The notes beneath the pieces are model-generated. The model was given only the letters and a program-made list of their open reading frames with translations, ran no database searches and was not told where the DNA came from. A program made the position numbers and the translations under genes. 64,000 nt of DNA from Prolixibacteraceae bacterium UBA1413. GTDB taxonomy: Bacteria; Bacteroidota; Bacteroidia; Bacteroidales; Prolixibacteraceae. This document shows, in pieces, positions 1 through 9,123 of this stretch; position 1 is the first letter of the stretch; each line of letters begins with the position of its first letter. The stretch covers positions 1-64,000 of the forward strand of contig DBPT01000017.1 of assembly GCA_002304925.1 (NCBI GenBank), written 5' to 3'.

Positions 1-4
1 AAAA

Positions 5-22
5 ATATGTTATAAAACATAT
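5..22. repeat. Small inverted repeat in A+T-rich upstream region
   Basis: ATATGTT (5-11) and AACATAT (16-22) form a 7-bp inverted repeat with a 4-base loop, followed by TCTTT. It could be the end of a terminator for a gene to the left of the window or an operator for the gene at 84. The first 83 bases hold no gene that I can support. Confidence 0.35.
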
Positions 23-83
23 TCTTTAATCGTTCTTAACTCTATATTCTTCATAAATTGCTTCAAACTCAATTTTAGTAACT

Positions 84-3000
84 ATGAAAAACATTTTACT
101 TTTTTCGAAAACAAAAATGAAGCTTGTTGACCTGTTGCCGGGAATTGCAACGGTCTGGCATTCCAGGTTTTACCCGGAGAAACAAATCCGGGGCGCCTCA
201 AAACCGGGATGGCTACGCTGGCTTGCAGTCCTGCTGCTCCTGGCGTGTTTTTCGCCGGATGCCCGGTCAACTTCACTGACTACGGTGGTGAAGGGGATAA
301 GCATTACCGTTTCGGCTGACGACGGCGTACTTCCGGCAGGAACAACACTTGACGTCCGGCTTTTAACAAATGTTGAAAAACGCGGTTACCTCGAATTACT
401 GCGTTCAGACCGTGGAATAACCCTCCGGCAATCCATGGCTTTTGATATTACCCTTCATGACCAACAGGGAAATGAAATTCAACCCGGCGGAGAGGTGGAT
501 GTCAGCTTCTCGGGCCTTAACCTGGATGGACAGCCTGAAGAATTGGTGGTTTTCCATGCCGTTGGTAGTGGCAGGAACGCTGAAAAAGGATTTGCCTTCG
601 ATAAAAAATACCCGGGGATACAGTCATCAGGTGGACTGAAATCAGGAACAATCCCCTTAAAACCCGAAAGGGGAAAGTTGAAGTTCTCTACTTCGCACTT
701 CTCGATCTACCTCGTCGGAACTACCAATACTGCCACCTATAATTTTTATGTTGGTGCTTCCCTGGTTGATACCCAGATTGTTCTGAACGGTGAATCCCTC
801 TTTGAACCCGAAGCACCGGAGGCAATAGAAGGTAAAAGGTTTACCGGATGGTATGAAGGAACCACACAGGTGGTTTTCAATACACCCGTAACTGTGGAGT
901 CAACTGAGACCTATACCGTTAATGCGAACTTTGAGGACATCTGGTATGTGTATTTTAAATACAGCGGAAATATCATAGCCACCAAGGAGGTGGTTCCGGG
1001 AGGTACCGTTGATGCAACCGGCGTTCCTTTGATTGTGACGGAAACAGGAAAAGCCTTCTTACACTGGTCCGCTTCATCTGGCGGTTCTGCTTTTGATTTT
1101 GAAAGTCCGATAAATGCCAATACCACCCTTTATGCCGTTCTTGCTGATATGTGGACGGTCTCCTTTAATACTCAGGGCGGCAGTACCACCCTTCCGAAGT
1201 ACATTGCTGACGGGCAATCCCTGGGAACCGTGGAAGATCCCATCAGGCCGGGATTTACTTTTGGTGGATGGTACACCGAACCCGATGGAGCGGGAACAGA
1301 ATATACCTCATCTACCACCATTGAGGAAAGTGTGATTCTTTATGCCAAATGGACAGGCCTGCCGGTTGACTATACAATTATATACTGGCAGGAAAATGCA
1401 GACGATGCCAATTACACGTACAAGGAAACAGCTACAGGATCGGGTACTGCCGGAACAATCCTCACGCTTCCGCCCCAGGCTATCAGCAACACCCGTTATC
1501 AGTATTTCTCGTTTGATTATTACGATGAGGGTTTAACCCTCAACGGAGACGGAACTACTACTGTCAATGTATATTACTCAAGGAATAGTTATACGGTAAT
1601 ATTCGACCTGGACAGGACAGGGGCCACCCTGAACATCGGAGGAGAAACCTATACCGGCAGCGAATATACCTTCACCGCCAAATATGATTCCGACATATCA
1701 GCATTATGGCCAACCGCAACAAACATTCCAAATGTTGGACTTTACAAGTTTACGGGGTGGACTTATCCTGGTGGTAGTTTAACGTTAGTTTCCAAACGGA
1801 TGAACTTTACACCTGACCTGTTTTCCACAACAGGCACCAGAACGTATGAAGGAAACTGGGCTATCAATGTTGTCACCTATGAGTTGCATTACATGATCCA
1901 GGTGACTTCGGGAACTGGAGAAAGAGAATATAACGGCACCTGGTACAATGAAGACATGGCCTACAATCAGATGGCAAATACCACGGGAGGTGGTTGGAGT
2001 GCTAAACAGATTTCCGGTGTTACAAACGTAGGTATTCAGCAGGATCGCACAGCGGGGCCCGATGGAGATATCGATGTTTATTTCTATTACAACCGGAATT
2101 CCTACAATCTCACATTTTACAATTATAATGAAAACGATAAAGAACTTAATTTCGTTTTCGGAGCATCAATCGAGGATACTGAATACACCCCGCTAAAGCC
2201 ATCCGTTTTACCTGAAGGCTACACTTTTGGCGGATGGTACGATAATGAAGCGACCAGCGGTGATCCGTTTGATTTTGAAGGAGCGGTGATGCCTCCCAAC
2301 AATCTTATTCTCTATTCAAAATGGATAACCCCGGTGTACACGGTCCGTATTCATGAAGTCATGGAAGATCCGGGACCGGGCGGCAATTCCTATACTCTGG
2401 AGCTTCCAACCGGGTCTACCATTGATGAAAGCAGCCTGATCAAGGAAGAAGTGCCCGGGGTGGACTTTATCGGATGGTTCTGGTATGTAGGTGACCTGTT
2501 TGTTCCCTATGACTTTAATCTTCCTGTTACGGTGGATATCATCGAGCTTTTCCCGGTCTGGGACATACAAACCTTTAATGTCACCTATGTTTTGAACGGG
2601 GGTACGGGAACTGCCCCGGTCGATCCGAACAATTACTATCTTGGTTCCGGCGCTACCGTTTTGCCTCCGACTGATGTGACTCCTCCCTCCGGCAAGGTGT
2701 TTGTCGGGTGGGCTGGTAACGGAGATATTTATTATCCCAATCAGGAAATAAAACTGGAAACTGGTAGCGTGACCCTGACTGCGCAGTGGGGAGATGCTGC
2801 ACCGGAAACATCCATAACCTATAAGCCGAATGGCAATGATGATAACGGGGCAACTGGGGATGACATTGTAGTATCCCTGAATAACAATGAAAAACATACT
2901 GTTCTGGATAATACATTCACCTGTAATGTGTGTTATCAGTTTGTAGGATGGAATACCCTTGCTGATGGAACAGGTACCATGTTCATGCCCGGAAATGAGG

Positions 3001-3830
3001 TTATTGTTGACATAGAATCACCGGTTCCCAACATCCTGTATGCCATTTGGGAAACGAAATCGTTGGTTATCGAAGCCAAAGTCTACCTCGAAGGCGCCCT
3101 GATCGACCCGGAGACCTCGGCCGACTATGCTGCCCCGATGCGTACCACGCTGAACGATCTGCAGATGCTGCCCGGACAGGCGTACCTGGATGGGGAGACT
3201 GTCTATTACACCCCTGCGGGACAGCCTTATAACACAGAACCGTGGAATTACACCGGCAATGAGGGTGACCTCTATGACACGGGCGGATCGGTGGGCGATG
3301 CGGGCTATCCGGCGACGGCAGTCGACTGGGTGCTGGTCTCCCTGCGGGATAGCGACGGATCCAACTACAGCAAGGTCTTTGAAAAAGCCGCCCTCCTGCT
3401 CAGCGACGGGTCTATCCAAATGCCCGAAGATTTTGAATTCTGCGACCTCGACGTGAATGGCACCTACTACCTGGTGGTAGAACACCGCAACCACCTGATC
3501 ACCATGTCGCACATGCCCCTTCAAATCGTGAACGGAATACTGACCTACGACTTCACAACTCAGAATAGCTATGTGCTTCCTGGATCGGGCGCTGTAGGAC
3601 AGAAAGAGGCCAACGGCATCTGGTTCATGTACGGAGGTAACGGCAACCAGTCGGAAACAGACAACTCGGATACCGACATCAACGCCGATGACCAGAGCAC
3701 ATGGGAAATCGACAACGGAAAGCAGGGTTACCGTCCTGGAGATTACAACATGAACGGCGATGCCAACAGCAACGACCAGATCATCTGGGAAAGGAACAAC
3801 GGCCGTACCAGTGTAATCAGGGATCATTAA
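84..3830 (+). CDS. Large secreted protein with InlB-type (Listeria-Bacteroides) repeats and dockerin-like C-terminal module
   Basis: The 1248-residue product has a hydrophobic signal segment late in its N-terminus (about residues 44-62, after WLRWLAVLLLLACFSP), so an internal start at ATG 117 (MKLVDLL) is also possible. From about residue 210 to 1000 it carries many copies of the InlB B-repeat, recognisable by the signature GWY/GGW...F(D)...LYAxW. The last 230 residues differ: a globular region containing VYLEGALIDP, then two calcium-loop-like, dockerin-like motifs (DTDINADDQ and DYNMNGDANSND). InlB repeats are found in surface adhesins of Bacteroidota and Firmicutes. The protein is probably exported and surface-bound, but no typical type IX sorting domain is seen, so its anchoring is unclear. 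G+C rises at about base 3060, where the repeats end. Function beyond adhesion or binding cannot be told. Confidence 0.85.
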   Translation: MKNILLFSKTKMKLVDLLPGIATVWHSRFYPEKQIRGASKPGWLRWLAVLLLLACFSPDARSTSLTTVVKGISITVSADDGVLPAGTTLDVRLLTNVEKRGYLELLRSDRGITLRQSMAFDITLHDQQGNEIQPGGEVDVSFSGLNLDGQPEELVVFHAVGSGRNAEKGFAFDKKYPGIQSSGGLKSGTIPLKPERGKLKFSTSHFSIYLVGTTNTATYNFYVGASLVDTQIVLNGESLFEPEAPEAIEGKRFTGWYEGTTQVVFNTPVTVESTETYTVNANFEDIWYVYFKYSGNIIATKEVVPGGTVDATGVPLIVTETGKAFLHWSASSGGSAFDFESPINANTTLYAVLADMWTVSFNTQGGSTTLPKYIADGQSLGTVEDPIRPGFTFGGWYTEPDGAGTEYTSSTTIEESVILYAKWTGLPVDYTIIYWQENADDANYTYKETATGSGTAGTILTLPPQAISNTRYQYFSFDYYDEGLTLNGDGTTTVNVYYSRNSYTVIFDLDRTGATLNIGGETYTGSEYTFTAKYDSDISALWPTATNIPNVGLYKFTGWTYPGGSLTLVSKRMNFTPDLFSTTGTRTYEGNWAINVVTYELHYMIQVTSGTGEREYNGTWYNEDMAYNQMANTTGGGWSAKQISGVTNVGIQQDRTAGPDGDIDVYFYYNRNSYNLTFYNYNENDKELNFVFGASIEDTEYTPLKPSVLPEGYTFGGWYDNEATSGDPFDFEGAVMPPNNLILYSKWITPVYTVRIHEVMEDPGPGGNSYTLELPTGSTIDESSLIKEEVPGVDFIGWFWYVGDLFVPYDFNLPVTVDIIELFPVWDIQTFNVTYVLNGGTGTAPVDPNNYYLGSGATVLPPTDVTPPSGKVFVGWAGNGDIYYPNQEIKLETGSVTLTAQWGDAAPETSITYKPNGNDDNGATGDDIVVSLNNNEKHTVLDNTFTCNVCYQFVGWNTLADGTGTMFMPGNEVIVDIESPVPNILYAIWETKSLVIEAKVYLEGALIDPETSADYAAPMRTTLNDLQMLPGQAYLDGETVYYTPAGQPYNTEPWNYTGNEGDLYDTGGSVGDAGYPATAVDWVLVSLRDSDGSNYSKVFEKAALLLSDGSIQMPEDFEFCDLDVNGTYYLVVEHRNHLITMSHMPLQIVNGILTYDFTTQNSYVLPGSGAVGQKEANGIWFMYGGNGNQSETDNSDTDINADDQSTWEIDNGKQGYRPGDYNMNGDANSNDQIIWERNNGRTSVIRDH

Positions 3831-3836
3831 CAAAAT

Positions 3837-3889
3837 CAGCCGGATGTCAGGAAAAAAACTGACATCCGGCTGTTAACAATTATTTTTTT
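3837..3889 (+). terminator. Rho-independent terminator after the InlB-repeat gene
   Basis: A perfect 14-bp stem, CAGCCGGATGTCAG (3837-3850) with its complement at 3859-3872, loop GAAAAAAA, is followed 10 bases later by a run of T (TTATTTTTTT). It lies just after the stop codon at 3830 and separates the two large surface-protein genes. Confidence 0.85.
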
Positions 3890-3916
3890 GATACCTTTAT
3901 AAATAAAAAAAAATAG

Positions 3917-3924
3917 TAGCTTTG
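3917..3924 (+). promoter_or_regulatory. Bacteroidota -7 element (TAGCTTTG)
   Basis: TAGCTTTG matches the Bacteroidota consensus TAnnTTTG and lies 59 bases before the ATG at 3983. A TTTG is present at 3887-3890 but the spacing (26 bases) is longer than usual, so the -33 element is uncertain. Confidence 0.4.
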
Positions 3925-3982
3925 CAATTAATTTGTATCTTTATTCCGGTCAAATCTAGTGATTACTTAATATCATAATATT

Positions 3983-6900
3983 ATGAAAGACAAAAATTCT
4001 ACCAAACACCTTCATGAAAAAATTAGCAGTACCAATGTGGGTAAGCTGCTGATTGTTATGCTATTGTTCGTCCTGTCAGGATTTTATTCCATGGGACAGC
4101 TGCCAGTTGTAGAGGTGCGGTTTGCCAATCCTAACTATGACTGTGTAAGAAACACCTATTGCGTGGACGTTCAATTCCGTTCGGATACACCAGAACTCCG
4201 CATGTTTTCTATGAACGTCCGCTTCTGGCATGAGTCCGCAGCCCTGGACTTTCTGGGTTTTTACGATTTGGCTGTTGGATACGCTAAGTTCAGCCCCAAT
4301 CCGCCACTCGAGGATACAAAAGAAGGAACTCCGTTCGGGTTTCCAGGTGCCAGCGCAATTCATTACATCAACGGGGCAGTTCAGTTGACCAATACGGCAG
4401 CCGATCCGATCTATCTTCCTACCGTTGAGGACGAATGGGTGACACTTTTCAGCGTCTGTTTCAATGTATTGGATCCCTTAGCCTTCGGATCCGATGGATT
4501 TTGCCCCAGCCTTATCTGGGACCTCGAAGAGGATCCTTCCCGGGGAGGATATAATGTCGGCAGCGACGGGGTGACAATCACCTACCTCGCACCGCCCATT
4601 GGATATGATCCTATCGATGGTACTCCCATATACGGATCATCCCAGCCCTTCACGGAAAGCGTGGTTCAGTTCAACTGGACCTACGATGGGGATGGCGACG
4701 TGAATACATACGGATATCCCGTACCGACCGAATGCATCCAGGGCGATGAAATGCCGCCGGTGGTGAGTGAAGACCCCGGAAGTTCTGTCGTGGAATGCAT
4801 CGATGACGCCACCCTTCCTACTCCTCCCGATGCTACTGACGACTGCGGCGGCTACACCGTCACCCTGGTGAGCACGGTTGATGATCCAGATCCATTGGTC
4901 TGCGAAGGAACACGCATCTATACCTTTGAATATTCCGATCAGGCGGGTAATACGACCACCTGGACCTATACCTATACAATCGAGCGTACAACAGCGCCTG
5001 CACAGGTTGGCACGGCTGCTACCAGTACGACAATCGCCTGCTTAGAGGAGGCAGAGGAACCGGAATTACCTGAGGTAGCAGATGTCTGCGGAAATGTCCT
5101 TACCCCGACGGCCGCATCACCGCATATAGACGCTGATTTCGACGGATGCGAGGGAATAATCACCTATACCTACGCCTGGGAAGATTGTGCCGGCCTGATC
5201 TACCCCTGGACCTTCACCTATTTTGTGGAACCCGAAGACTTTGTAATTGAAGATCCGGAGATCACCAATAAAGTGAGTTGTCCCGATTTGACCGATGATG
5301 AGCCCGATCACCCGGTGGTGACCGACAACTGCGGCAACATCCTTACCCCAACAGGACCGGTGGTGAGCGAAAAACCGCTCTGTGACGGAGAACGTACCTA
5401 CACCTGGACATATACCGATTGTGATGGCAACTCCCACGACTGGGTCTATAAGTATGTTGTCCTACCGCGGGAAGAATTCCTCGTGCCGGCCGGTGTGACC
5501 ACTACAGTGGCCTGTGCCAGTGAAGCTGTTGAACCCACACCCCCGGAGGTGACCGACAACTGCGGAAACATCCTTACCCCGGCAGATCCGGTGCAGGGTG
5601 GCACCTATAACGGCTGCCAGGGAACAATCACCTATACCTGGACCTTTTCCGATTGTTCTGGAAACACCCAAAGCTGGGTATTTACCTATGACGTGAATCC
5701 GGAACCCTTCGAAATTACAGCTCCCGATGGCGAAGCTACGGTCGAATGCGTTGATGACGCCGTGGCTCCCGAATTGCCCGTCGTTACCGACAATTGCGGC
5801 AATGTTCTGACTCCCGTAGGAATGGACATCGTGTCAAGGCCTGAGGAAATCAGCTGTGAGGGAACCATAAAATATGTCTATAGCTATGTGGATTGCGAAC
5901 AAAACCAGGATACCTGGACCTTCACCTATACCGTTGAACGCTCTACGCCTCCCGCTGAGGTTGGCGGTCCGGTCGAAATCATGGCACTGGTGGAAACCCT
6001 CGATGAGGCTGTTCCGCCTGTCCTGCCCGTCATGCAAGATGTATGCGGTCTGACGCTGGAACCCTCGGGATCCACGACCGAAACTACCGTTGACTGTGAC
6101 GGAACCTTCATATATTCCTACCTGTATGAAGACTGCGCCGGATTGACCACTACCTGGACCTTCACCTATGTCCTGGAACGTACCACTCCGCCCGCCGAGG
6201 TCGGCGAACCTGTTGCCGTCAGCAACAACGCCGAGTGCCTGGATGAAGTGACCGAACCAGACATCCTGCCTGTTGTTGAGGATGTCGAAGGTGTCGTGCT
6301 CCAACCTACAGAAGGTTCACCCGTGATAAATGAAACCGGAAATAGCTGTGATGGCACCGTGAGCTATACCTATACGTATGAAGACTGCGCAGGACTTACC
6401 TTCTCCTGGACCTATACCTGGTATATCGAAGACACCACGGAACCGGAAATCATCGTCCCAAGTGATTTGACAATCCAAGCCGAGGAAGACTGTACCTACG
6501 ACGCTTCTCCCGAAGAAACCGGATGGGCCTCAGCTACAGATAACTGCACCGTTACTCCTACAGTTACCTATTCCGACGCGATCAACCCCGGAGAAGAACC
6601 CGGTTCAAAGCTGATCACCCGTACCTGGACTGCCGTTGACGACTGCGGTAATGAAGCTTCACAAAACCAGTTAATCACCGTGATCGGTGCCGGAGGACTT
6701 GAATTGGTACTCAACGACTACTGCGTCTTCCTGAACGATTACGGAAAATGGACCCTCTCGAACTGGGATATCGCCCAGATCATCAAGGGTACCCAAGCCG
6801 CCTGCGGAGGTTCCTATGAGTTCGTTACCAAGGTGGAACCGCGCACATTTGAATGCAAGGATGCCAACCAGGAAAACCCGGTGGTGGTTACCGTTACCGA

Positions 6901-7930
6901 TATCTTCGGAAATACCAAATCAGGAACCATTAATATGCAGGTTCTCGATACCATCAGCCCGGTGGCCATCTGCCGCGATGTCGAGGTCAGCCTCGGTGAA
7001 AACGGGCAGGTATTCGTAAATGCCGTATTGGTGAATGCCGGTGACGACCGTGAATCAGTGCCGGAATGGGCGAAACATTACAACGACCTCGAAGGCGGAA
7101 GTTATGACAATTGCGGAATCGCCGAAATCTACCTCGACAAACAGCTCTTTAAACGTGAAAACGTAGGAGAGAACATCGTCACCATGACGGTGGTCGATCC
7201 CAGCGGTAACGTGGGACATTGCCAGGCGGTGGTGACCGTGGTTGATCCCTTTGCCGTACCTGTCGAAGAAGCCGTGGTCAATAAAGCGCCTACCCTTGCT
7301 GATATCAGCGATATCCAGATCAACAAGGAACCGCTCTCATTCGACGTCACCCTGGGCAACATCACTCCGGGCGACGAATCCCAGGAAATCATTTCCGTGA
7401 CGGCAGTCAGTGACAATGCGGCGCTGCTGACTAACCTCCAGGTGGTTTACCAGCCGGGATCCACAACAGGTATCCTGGTGGTAACGGTCGCTCCGGGGGT
7501 CAGCGGAGAAGCTCTGGTGACCATCACCGTGAAAGATAACGGCGGAACCGCTAACGGAGGCGTAGATACCATCGTGAAGACCTTCAAGGTCAAGGTGACT
7601 GCCGGTGACAACATCGTTGGAATCACTCTTACCGATCCCGAAGGAACACCGATCGTCACCGACGCCATCGACCTGGATTCAGCATTCGGCTTGGAACTCT
7701 ACCCGAACCCGACCTCCGGTAACGTCAATATCTCCATGACTTGGAATGAAATCAAGGATGTGGATGTCGCCGTTTACTCGGTCCTCGGCGTGGAAGTCTT
7801 CCGCAAAGAATTTAAAGCCGGCGAACTGATCGGATTCGACCTCGCACCCTTTGTGTCGGGAACCTACATGGTACGCATGACTGTCGAAGGAAAATCCATC
7901 GTCAGAAAAGTGATCCTTGATAAGAGATAA
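3983..7930 (+). CDS. Large secreted HYR-like repeat protein with type IX secretion sorting domain
   Basis: The 1315-residue product has an N-terminal signal segment (LLIVMLLFVLSGFYSMGQ, ending near residue 39). Residues 40-250 form a unique domain. Seven repeats of about 80 residues follow (about 265-825), each with the pattern C-DD-A-P-P-VTDNCGN-LTP ... C-GT--YTYTY-DC-G---TWTFTY; these resemble HYR/Ig-like domains. After them come a further HYR-like domain with CT/DNCT (about 825-905), two more beta domains and a C-terminal type A sorting domain of about 75 residues (ELYPNPTSGNVNI ... SGTYMVRM ... VRKVILDKR). Such domains send proteins through the type IX secretion system to the cell surface. 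No enzyme domain is seen. Cysteines 1 and 2 of the pattern are lost in a complementary way in repeats 6 and 7. Confidence 0.88.
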   Translation: MKDKNSTKHLHEKISSTNVGKLLIVMLLFVLSGFYSMGQLPVVEVRFANPNYDCVRNTYCVDVQFRSDTPELRMFSMNVRFWHESAALDFLGFYDLAVGYAKFSPNPPLEDTKEGTPFGFPGASAIHYINGAVQLTNTAADPIYLPTVEDEWVTLFSVCFNVLDPLAFGSDGFCPSLIWDLEEDPSRGGYNVGSDGVTITYLAPPIGYDPIDGTPIYGSSQPFTESVVQFNWTYDGDGDVNTYGYPVPTECIQGDEMPPVVSEDPGSSVVECIDDATLPTPPDATDDCGGYTVTLVSTVDDPDPLVCEGTRIYTFEYSDQAGNTTTWTYTYTIERTTAPAQVGTAATSTTIACLEEAEEPELPEVADVCGNVLTPTAASPHIDADFDGCEGIITYTYAWEDCAGLIYPWTFTYFVEPEDFVIEDPEITNKVSCPDLTDDEPDHPVVTDNCGNILTPTGPVVSEKPLCDGERTYTWTYTDCDGNSHDWVYKYVVLPREEFLVPAGVTTTVACASEAVEPTPPEVTDNCGNILTPADPVQGGTYNGCQGTITYTWTFSDCSGNTQSWVFTYDVNPEPFEITAPDGEATVECVDDAVAPELPVVTDNCGNVLTPVGMDIVSRPEEISCEGTIKYVYSYVDCEQNQDTWTFTYTVERSTPPAEVGGPVEIMALVETLDEAVPPVLPVMQDVCGLTLEPSGSTTETTVDCDGTFIYSYLYEDCAGLTTTWTFTYVLERTTPPAEVGEPVAVSNNAECLDEVTEPDILPVVEDVEGVVLQPTEGSPVINETGNSCDGTVSYTYTYEDCAGLTFSWTYTWYIEDTTEPEIIVPSDLTIQAEEDCTYDASPEETGWASATDNCTVTPTVTYSDAINPGEEPGSKLITRTWTAVDDCGNEASQNQLITVIGAGGLELVLNDYCVFLNDYGKWTLSNWDIAQIIKGTQAACGGSYEFVTKVEPRTFECKDANQENPVVVTVTDIFGNTKSGTINMQVLDTISPVAICRDVEVSLGENGQVFVNAVLVNAGDDRESVPEWAKHYNDLEGGSYDNCGIAEIYLDKQLFKRENVGENIVTMTVVDPSGNVGHCQAVVTVVDPFAVPVEEAVVNKAPTLADISDIQINKEPLSFDVTLGNITPGDESQEIISVTAVSDNAALLTNLQVVYQPGSTTGILVVTVAPGVSGEALVTITVKDNGGTANGGVDTIVKTFKVKVTAGDNIVGITLTDPEGTPIVTDAIDLDSAFGLELYPNPTSGNVNISMTWNEIKDVDVAVYSVLGVEVFRKEFKAGELIGFDLAPFVSGTYMVRMTVEGKSIVRKVILDKR

Positions 7931-7956
7931 ACCTGAATCATCAGGTGTTCAAATTG

Positions 7957-7990
7957 AAAAGCCGTTCCCTGCGTGGGGACGGCTTTTTTT
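7957..7990 (+). terminator. Rho-independent terminator before surE
   Basis: AAAAGCCGTTCCC (7957-7969) pairs with GGGGACGGCTTTT across a short TGCGT loop and runs into seven T. It follows the sorting-domain gene by 27 bases and ends directly before the surE promoter element. Confidence 0.85.
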
Positions 7991-7991
7991 C

Positions 7992-7999
7992 TATCTTTG
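7992..7999 (+). promoter_or_regulatory. Bacteroidota -7 element (TATCTTTG) for surE
   Basis: TATCTTTG is an exact match to TAnnTTTG, 20 bases before the surE ATG, immediately after the preceding terminator. No clear TTTG at -33 is seen because the terminator hairpin fills that position. Confidence 0.55.
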
Positions 8000-8019
8000 C
8001 CTCCACAATGTGAACAGCA

Positions 8020-8781
8020 ATGAGTGACAGACCTTATATCCTGGTTACCAACGACGACGGAATCCATGCCAAGGGATTGGCCGAACTGATAGAAGTCATG
8101 CGCCTCTTCGGCGACATTGCCGTCATCGCCCCTGAAGTGGCCATGTCGGGAATGTCAAATGCCATCACCGCCGACAAACCCCTCAGAGCGGTGAAACTTT
8201 CGGAAGAACCGGGCATTGCTATCTACAAATGCAACGGAACACCCGTCGACTGCGTCAAACTGGGTTTTAACCACATCCTCGAAAGGGCACCCGATTACGT
8301 GGTCTCGGGAATCAACCACGGTGCCAACTCCTCAATAAGCGTCATCTATAGCGGAACCATGGGCGCTGCTATCGAAGGATGCCTTCACGGCGTGCCTTCT
8401 GTGGGAATTTCTCTCCTCGATTTCCAGCCCGATGCCGATTTCGGAAAAGCCAAAATCTATACCGCCCGTATATTCCAGGCACTCCTCGAAAATGAACTGC
8501 CACGGTTCACCTGCCTGAATGTCAATATTCCGAAGGGAATCCCCAAAGGAATAAAAATATGCCGCCAGGCCCGGGGAAAATGGATGGAAGAGTACGATAA
8601 AAGAACCGACCCGCATAACCGTAACTACTTCTGGTTGACAGGCTCTTTTATGAATTTTGAGGAGAATGCTACCGATACCGACCTCTATGCCCTGGAAAAA
8701 AACTATGTTTCCATCGTGCCCGTGAAAGTCGACATGACGTGCTATGACACCCTCGAAGAGCTCAAATCCTGGAAATTCTGA
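8020..8781 (+). CDS. surE: 5'/3'-nucleotidase SurE
   Basis: The 253-residue protein is of normal SurE length. The metal-binding start motif ILVTNDDGIHAKG (Asp12, Asp13) is present, as are SGMSNAIT near residue 46 and VVSGINHGANSS near residue 92, which complete the conserved metal and phosphate site. SurE removes phosphate from nucleoside monophosphates and is a cytoplasmic housekeeping or stress enzyme. Its stop codon overlaps the ATG of the next gene by one base (TGATG), so the two are likely co-translated. Confidence 0.95.
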   Translation: MSDRPYILVTNDDGIHAKGLAELIEVMRLFGDIAVIAPEVAMSGMSNAITADKPLRAVKLSEEPGIAIYKCNGTPVDCVKLGFNHILERAPDYVVSGINHGANSSISVIYSGTMGAAIEGCLHGVPSVGISLLDFQPDADFGKAKIYTARIFQALLENELPRFTCLNVNIPKGIPKGIKICRQARGKWMEEYDKRTDPHNRNYFWLTGSFMNFEENATDTDLYALEKNYVSIVPVKVDMTCYDTLEELKSWKF

Positions 8782-9083
8782 TGGGAAAAGCCCGCCGTAA
8801 AAAATACAACACCCTCCTGACCGGGATCACCACGGGGATCGCCCTGCCGTTGACTGCCTTTCTTCTCCTTTACCTGGTGAAATATGGCCATATTCCGTTC
8901 TTCTCCTTCCTGGAGGACCTCTGGAAGATGAAACTGCTGATGAAAATCCTGAGCCTGTGCGGATTCCTGAACCTGCTGGCTTTCCTCGGATTTTACCGTA
9001 AAGGGATGGACCTCGCTGCCCGGGGTGTCCTGATGGCTACCTTCGGTTATGCACTAGTAGTACTGGTTTCACGTCTGGCGTAG
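8781..9083 (+). CDS. Small membrane protein of unknown function
   Basis: The product has 100 residues with a basic N-terminus (MGKARRKKYN) and three probable membrane helices (about 11-34, 51-72 and 77-98). I do not recognise the family. It overlaps the surE stop by one base and precedes lpxB by 40 bases, a surE-orf-lpxB order that suggests a link with envelope biogenesis, but this is only inference from position. Confidence 0.75.
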   Translation: MGKARRKKYNTLLTGITTGIALPLTAFLLLYLVKYGHIPFFSFLEDLWKMKLLMKILSLCGFLNLLAFLGFYRKGMDLAARGVLMATFGYALVVLVSRLA

Positions 9084-9085
9084 GG

Positions 9086-9117
9086 TTGTCCTGCCATCTG
9101 ATATTTTCTTAATTTTG
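9086..9117 (+). promoter_or_regulatory. Possible promoter directly before lpxB
   Basis: TTG (9086-9088), 21 bases of spacer, then TAATTTTG (9110-9117), an exact TAnnTTTG. The expected transcription start, a few bases past the G, falls almost on the ATG at 9124, so a transcript from here would have little or no leader. Confidence 0.4.
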
Positions 9118-9123
9118 TTTTCC

